Part shown: one piece after another, positions 61,310-64,000 of the stretch | Numbering within the stretch: position 1 is the stretch's first letter | Layout of the letters: each line of letters starts with the position of its first letter | NCBI RefSeq assembly: GCF_000243135.2 | Contig: NC_019903.1 | Coordinates: forward strand, 1,030,001-1,094,000 | Direction: 5' to 3' | DNA: 64,000 nt | Source of the DNA: Desulfitobacterium dichloroeliminans LMG P-21439 | GTDB taxonomy: Bacteria; Bacillota; Desulfitobacteriia; Desulfitobacteriales; Desulfitobacteriaceae | Translations under genes and position numbers: made by a program | Notes under the pieces: generated by a model | Database searches by the model: none | The model's input: the letters and a program-made list of their open reading frames with translations, nothing else | What the model was told of the DNA's origin: nothing

Positions 61310-61893
61310 AAACCGATTCGTTTCAAAACGAGTCCGCCCAATTTTTTTGCTAACGGTAGGCCAACCCTTTTAGCCAAGGGAAAGCCTACCTTTTTTATTA
61401 GGGGAAGAGTTACTTTGTCGGCGAGGGCTGGACCTAATCGCTGAGCGAGTTGTGGCGCGAAGTTTCGAGCGAAAGGTGTCCCCAATTCTCGGGCAAGGGT
61501 AGGACCGTAATTTTGGAGAAGCCTTAAGCCTTGTTGTTGAAGAAGAGAACTTAGAGATAAGTTGCTGTTTTCAAGAGCATTTTCAGAAGATTTCGCTGGG
61601 GAATTCTGAGAAGGCTTTGGTTTTCCAGTCGGCCTTATGATATTAGGTGTTTTTTGATTAACTGTTGTCTGGGGGGTGCTTTGCAATCTTTTATCCGTAC
61701 TGGACTGTGGTGCACTATTAGGATTTGCGGGTAGGGGATTAGAACTTAGCGGGGATTGTTGCTGAGAAGTTAGTGAAGACGGTGTAGATGGTGCAAGCGG
61801 AAGATTATATATATTATTTTGAAAGAATCGAGAGTTGGCTTGAGGGGTGCCCAAGGAATTGCCTTGTGGTTTGGCTGGCGAGAAAAGGTGCAT
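61306..61893 (-). CDS. Low-complexity protein with C-terminal octapeptide repeats
   Basis: A 195-residue protein of unknown family. Residues about 1-105 are rich in Pro, Ser, Gln and Asn with no predicted fold. Residues 130-193 are eight tandem octapeptides with consensus G-x-P-L-A-K/R-K/R-V/L (for example GFPLAKRV and GLPLAKKL). This gives a basic, amphipathic tail that could bind membrane or anionic polymer. No signal peptide. AAGGAGGGA precedes the ATG on the minus strand, so the gene looks real. Convergent with the PspC-domain gene. Confidence 0.75.
   Translation of the reverse strand: MHLFSPAKPQGNSLGTPQANSRFFQNNIYNLPLAPSTPSSLTSQQQSPLSSNPLPANPNSAPQSSTDKRLQSTPQTTVNQKTPNIIRPTGKPKPSQNSPAKSSENALENSNLSLSSLLQQQGLRLLQNYGPTLARELGTPFARNFAPQLAQRLGPALADKVTLPLIKKVGFPLAKRVGLPLAKKLGGLVLKRIGF
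61315..61506 (-). repeat. Eight degenerate 24-bp repeats coding for octapeptides
   Basis: The codons for residues 130-193 of the minus-strand gene form eight units of 24 bp. The last three copies before the end are the most alike; earlier copies have drifted. Confidence 0.75.
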
Positions 61894-62224
61894 ATTTATT
61901 CCCTCCTTATGGAAAACACCATTGTCGACTTACCCAATGTTCTAATCCACAATATTCGAGTTATATGGTAAAGGTTACCAATGGACTTAGCAGTACAACT
62001 ATAATTCGTAATGAATGCTTCGAGATATATCTCACAATCGTTTCCAGAAAAACACTAATGACTTTATAGGTGCATCTGATATATCATTGGTATTGCGGAC
62101 AGGCAATCATTAAGTATATCAACAGTGTATATTATAATTAGCAGATTTAGATATACTGTGTACTTCGTGATTTGCATGCAGCAATAATCATAAATAATTA
62201 CAATTATAGGGGGAAATTCTTCGA
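61894..62224. other. Intergenic region before the cell-wall-binding protein
   Basis: AT-rich, 331 bp between divergent genes. A TATAAT hexamer at 62133-62138 with a poor -35 (TTAAGT near 62110) could drive the plus-strand gene. I see no RNA gene, riboswitch or terminator in it. Confidence 0.5.
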
Positions 62225-64000
62225 ATGAAAAAGACAAGAGCTCGTGTTTTATCCAGTGCAATTGTTGCAACTATGGTATTAGGCACTGCATTTCCGGCTG
62301 CTGTTTTAGCCGACACCCAGGTTCCTGCCGGTGAAACAAAGAGTTCCGTTGATCGTTTATATGGTGAGAATCGTTTTGAGACAGCAGCAAAAGTAGCAAT
62401 TGAAGGATGGGAAGATTCTAAAGTTGCAATCCTGGCTTCTGGTAAAAAAGAGAACCTCGTGGATGCCCTGACTGCCGCACCCTTTGCTAAGTCTGTGGAT
62501 GCACCTATTCTATTGACCGATGGGGCAAAGATTCCTGAGGCCACTATCAAGGCGCTTAAGGCCTTAAAAGTTGAAGAAGTTTATACTGTAAGCGGTGCAA
62601 TTAAAAAGGAAGCTTTAGAGAAGGCTTTCAAAGATAATGAGTTAGAAATTGTAGTTAAAGAGGAGTTAGGTGGCAAGGACCGCTTTGAAACGGCAAAAAA
62701 TATTGCAGAACAGCTTGAAGGGGTACAAGGGGTTATGGTAACCACAGCCTTTAAGAATGCTGATGCTCTTTCTGTTGCCTCTATAGCGGCTGCGAAGAAT
62801 ATGCCGATTCTTTTAGCCCATCCGAATCAAGGTTTGGAAGCACAGGCAGAATATTTGGATAGCATCAAAGATCAAGTGAAGAAAACCTACGTTCTCGGTG
62901 GGGAAACCTTGGTCAGTAAAAAAGTTTATGAGGAATTGCCAGGAAAAGATGGCGAAAGTAAGATTCGTATTTTTGGGGATGATCGTTTCGATACGAACCT
63001 GAAAGTTTTAAAGACCTTTTCGGATCTGAAATATGACAAGGTTTATGTAGGCAATGGTTTTGATAACCATCTTGTGGATGCTCTGGTTGTATCTGCTCTT
63101 GCAGCAAAAACAAATTCTCCGATTGTCTTGACTGATAATAGTCTCAGCAAAAAAGTAGAAGACTTCTTGCTTCCTAAACTAGGGCAAAAGAGCATCGTAG
63201 CCCTCGGTGGATCGACGGTTGTCACTGATAAAGCTCTCACCTTTAATCATGTTCGTCCCCAAGACTTCGGTGTTATGCAGTTTTCGGGTGTGAATGGCTA
63301 TAATGTTGGTCTCCAAATTGTTGATGGAACTGCAAGGGATTTAAAGAGTGTTGAAGTTACCCTTTATAAGGGGGACAACATCCTTGCAAAAAACACCAGC
63401 TTGGATAAACTCTTTAACTCATACCCTGATGCTACACAACTTTCTACTCCCTTTAATATTGACGGAAACTTCGCTGCTGATGGATTCTGGACCTATGGCA
63501 AGTATAATGGGACAGTTCTTGATGTTCCCAATAAAGCTGTCATTAAAGTGACCTATTCTGATGATCGTGTTTTCGAAATAGTGAATACCAATCTTACTGG
63601 AAATCCTGAAGATCTGAACAAAGAAGCTCTCAACCATGTTAAGGCTGAAGATTTCGGTGTAATGCAAAGCTCTGGAGTTAACGGATACAGTGTTGGCTTC
63701 TCCTTAGTGGACAAACTCCCTGTAGATTTAAAGAGCATTGAAGTGAGTTTGGTTAAAGTAGAAACCAGCAAAGATGAAAAAACAGAAGAAGAGCAAGTTA
63801 CCGAGACAGTCTTGGTTACCAACATGGCTACTCGTGCTAAGAACGCAAAGCTCTTCGAATTGACTGGTAAACAACTTTCTTCTCCCTTTAACATTGATGG
63901 ATCCTTTGAGGAGGATGGTTACTGGACTTATGGTGAGTTTAAGGGAACAGTTGAAGATGTCCCAACCAAAGCTGTAATCACCATCGAATATCAGGATGGA
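62225..64000 (+). CDS. Exported protein with cell-wall-binding repeat 2 domains (incomplete at window end)
   Basis: The frame is open from ATG 62225 (AGGGGGA upstream) to the window end, 592 codons. It has a signal peptide (KKTRARVL..., cleavage near VLADT) and three PF04122-type cell-wall-binding repeats, marked by RLYGENRFETAAKVA, LGGKDRFETAKNIAEQ and FGDDRFDTNLKVL, each with an LGG- or SG-containing end. From about 63250 a different unit appears twice: DFGVMQFSGVNGYNVG...FNIDGNFAADGFWTYG and DFGVMQSSGVNGYSVG...FNIDGSFEEDGYWTYG. The first domain anchors to wall polymers; the C-terminal units are unknown to me. Confidence 0.85.
   Translation, partial: MKKTRARVLSSAIVATMVLGTAFPAAVLADTQVPAGETKSSVDRLYGENRFETAAKVAIEGWEDSKVAILASGKKENLVDALTAAPFAKSVDAPILLTDGAKIPEATIKALKALKVEEVYTVSGAIKKEALEKAFKDNELEIVVKEELGGKDRFETAKNIAEQLEGVQGVMVTTAFKNADALSVASIAAAKNMPILLAHPNQGLEAQAEYLDSIKDQVKKTYVLGGETLVSKKVYEELPGKDGESKIRIFGDDRFDTNLKVLKTFSDLKYDKVYVGNGFDNHLVDALVVSALAAKTNSPIVLTDNSLSKKVEDFLLPKLGQKSIVALGGSTVVTDKALTFNHVRPQDFGVMQFSGVNGYNVGLQIVDGTARDLKSVEVTLYKGDNILAKNTSLDKLFNSYPDATQLSTPFNIDGNFAADGFWTYGKYNGTVLDVPNKAVIKVTYSDDRVFEIVNTNLTGNPEDLNKEALNHVKAEDFGVMQSSGVNGYSVGFSLVDKLPVDLKSIEVSLVKVETSKDEKTEEEQVTETVLVTNMATRAKNAKLFELTGKQLSSPFNIDGSFEEDGYWTYGEFKGTVEDVPTKAVITIEYQDG
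63251..64000 (+). repeat. Two copies of an unrecognised beta-rich domain
   Basis: Copy 1 spans about 63251-63563 and copy 2 about 63638 to the window end. Shared anchors are DFGVMQ-SGVNGY-VG, DLKS-EV-L, L-TPFNIDG or L-SPFNIDG, WTYG and a VP-KAVI end. Copy 2 has a charged Glu/Lys insert (near 63765-63810). Confidence 0.8.

Noticed and set aside
61894-62224. c-di-GMP or other riboswitch before the cell-wall-binding protein
   Set aside because: No conserved core elements or terminator found; only AT-rich sequence.

Overview
The window reads as chromosomal DNA of a low-to-medium GC, Gram-positive, anaerobically respiring Firmicute. Desulfitobacterium or a close relative such as Desulfosporosinus is my best guess. 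Reasons: strong AGGAGG ribosome sites with frequent TTG/GTG starts, Tat-exported molybdoenzymes that also carry a lipobox, S-layer (SLH) and cell-wall-binding repeat proteins at the cell surface, and a complete anaerobic (early cobalt insertion) corrin ring pathway. This placement is inference; no rRNA or housekeeping marker is present.

Layout. 1-8.4 kb: Mn/Fe superoxide dismutase, a phosphate regulon (OmpR-type regulator, phoU, pstSCAB) with 11-bp phased Pho-type boxes, and a catalase. 8.4-13.5 kb: small housekeeping or unknown genes (DUF1905, a short UvrC/Cho-like nuclease, a core MetE-like protein, DUF2164, DUF3786, a GyrI-like protein). 13.5-14.8 kb: a scar with an alpha/beta-hydrolase tail, the DNA-binding half of a response regulator on the minus strand, and the C-terminal third of a molybdopterin oxidoreductase, the last two joined head to head at one breakpoint. 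14.8-21 kb: DMSO-reductase-type module (dmsB, dmsA, dmsB, dmsC, a second dmsC, and a His-bearing four-helix membrane protein). 21-23.5 kb: a two-component system whose sensor carries a periplasmic CxxCH haem motif. 23.5-28.6 kb: a nap-type nitrate reductase operon (napD, NapG-like ferredoxin, diheme lipoprotein, napA, and a napH-napG fusion), preceded by 11-bp phased direct repeats. 28.7-32.5 kb: cardiolipin synthase, an IS1380-type element and a MarR regulator. 32.5-47 kb: cobalamin synthesis (cbiD, then a cobalamin riboswitch, then cbiET-L-F-G-H-J-X-C-P-B-A, cobO, pduX, cobD). 47-53.1 kb: cytochrome bd oxidase cydABDC. 53.3-64 kb: NhaD-type antiporter, secreted/SLH proteins, DUF2935, a beta-hydroxyacid dehydrogenase, LiaI/PspC-type membrane proteins, an octapeptide-repeat protein, and a cell-wall-binding-repeat protein cut by the window end.

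How it works together. The middle of the window is a respiratory island: quinol-linked membrane subunits and ferredoxins feed two exported molybdoenzymes, with a probable haem-sensing two-component system between them. Cytochrome bd, SOD and catalase give oxygen protection to an anaerobe. The cobalamin cluster supplies corrinoid, which organisms of this group use for methyl transfer and reductive dehalogenation. The most unusual items are the recombination scar at about 13.97 kb, the NapH-NapG fusion with an internal Tat motif, the phased repeats ahead of nap, the riboswitch placed after cbiD, and the octapeptide-repeat protein at 61.3-61.9 kb.
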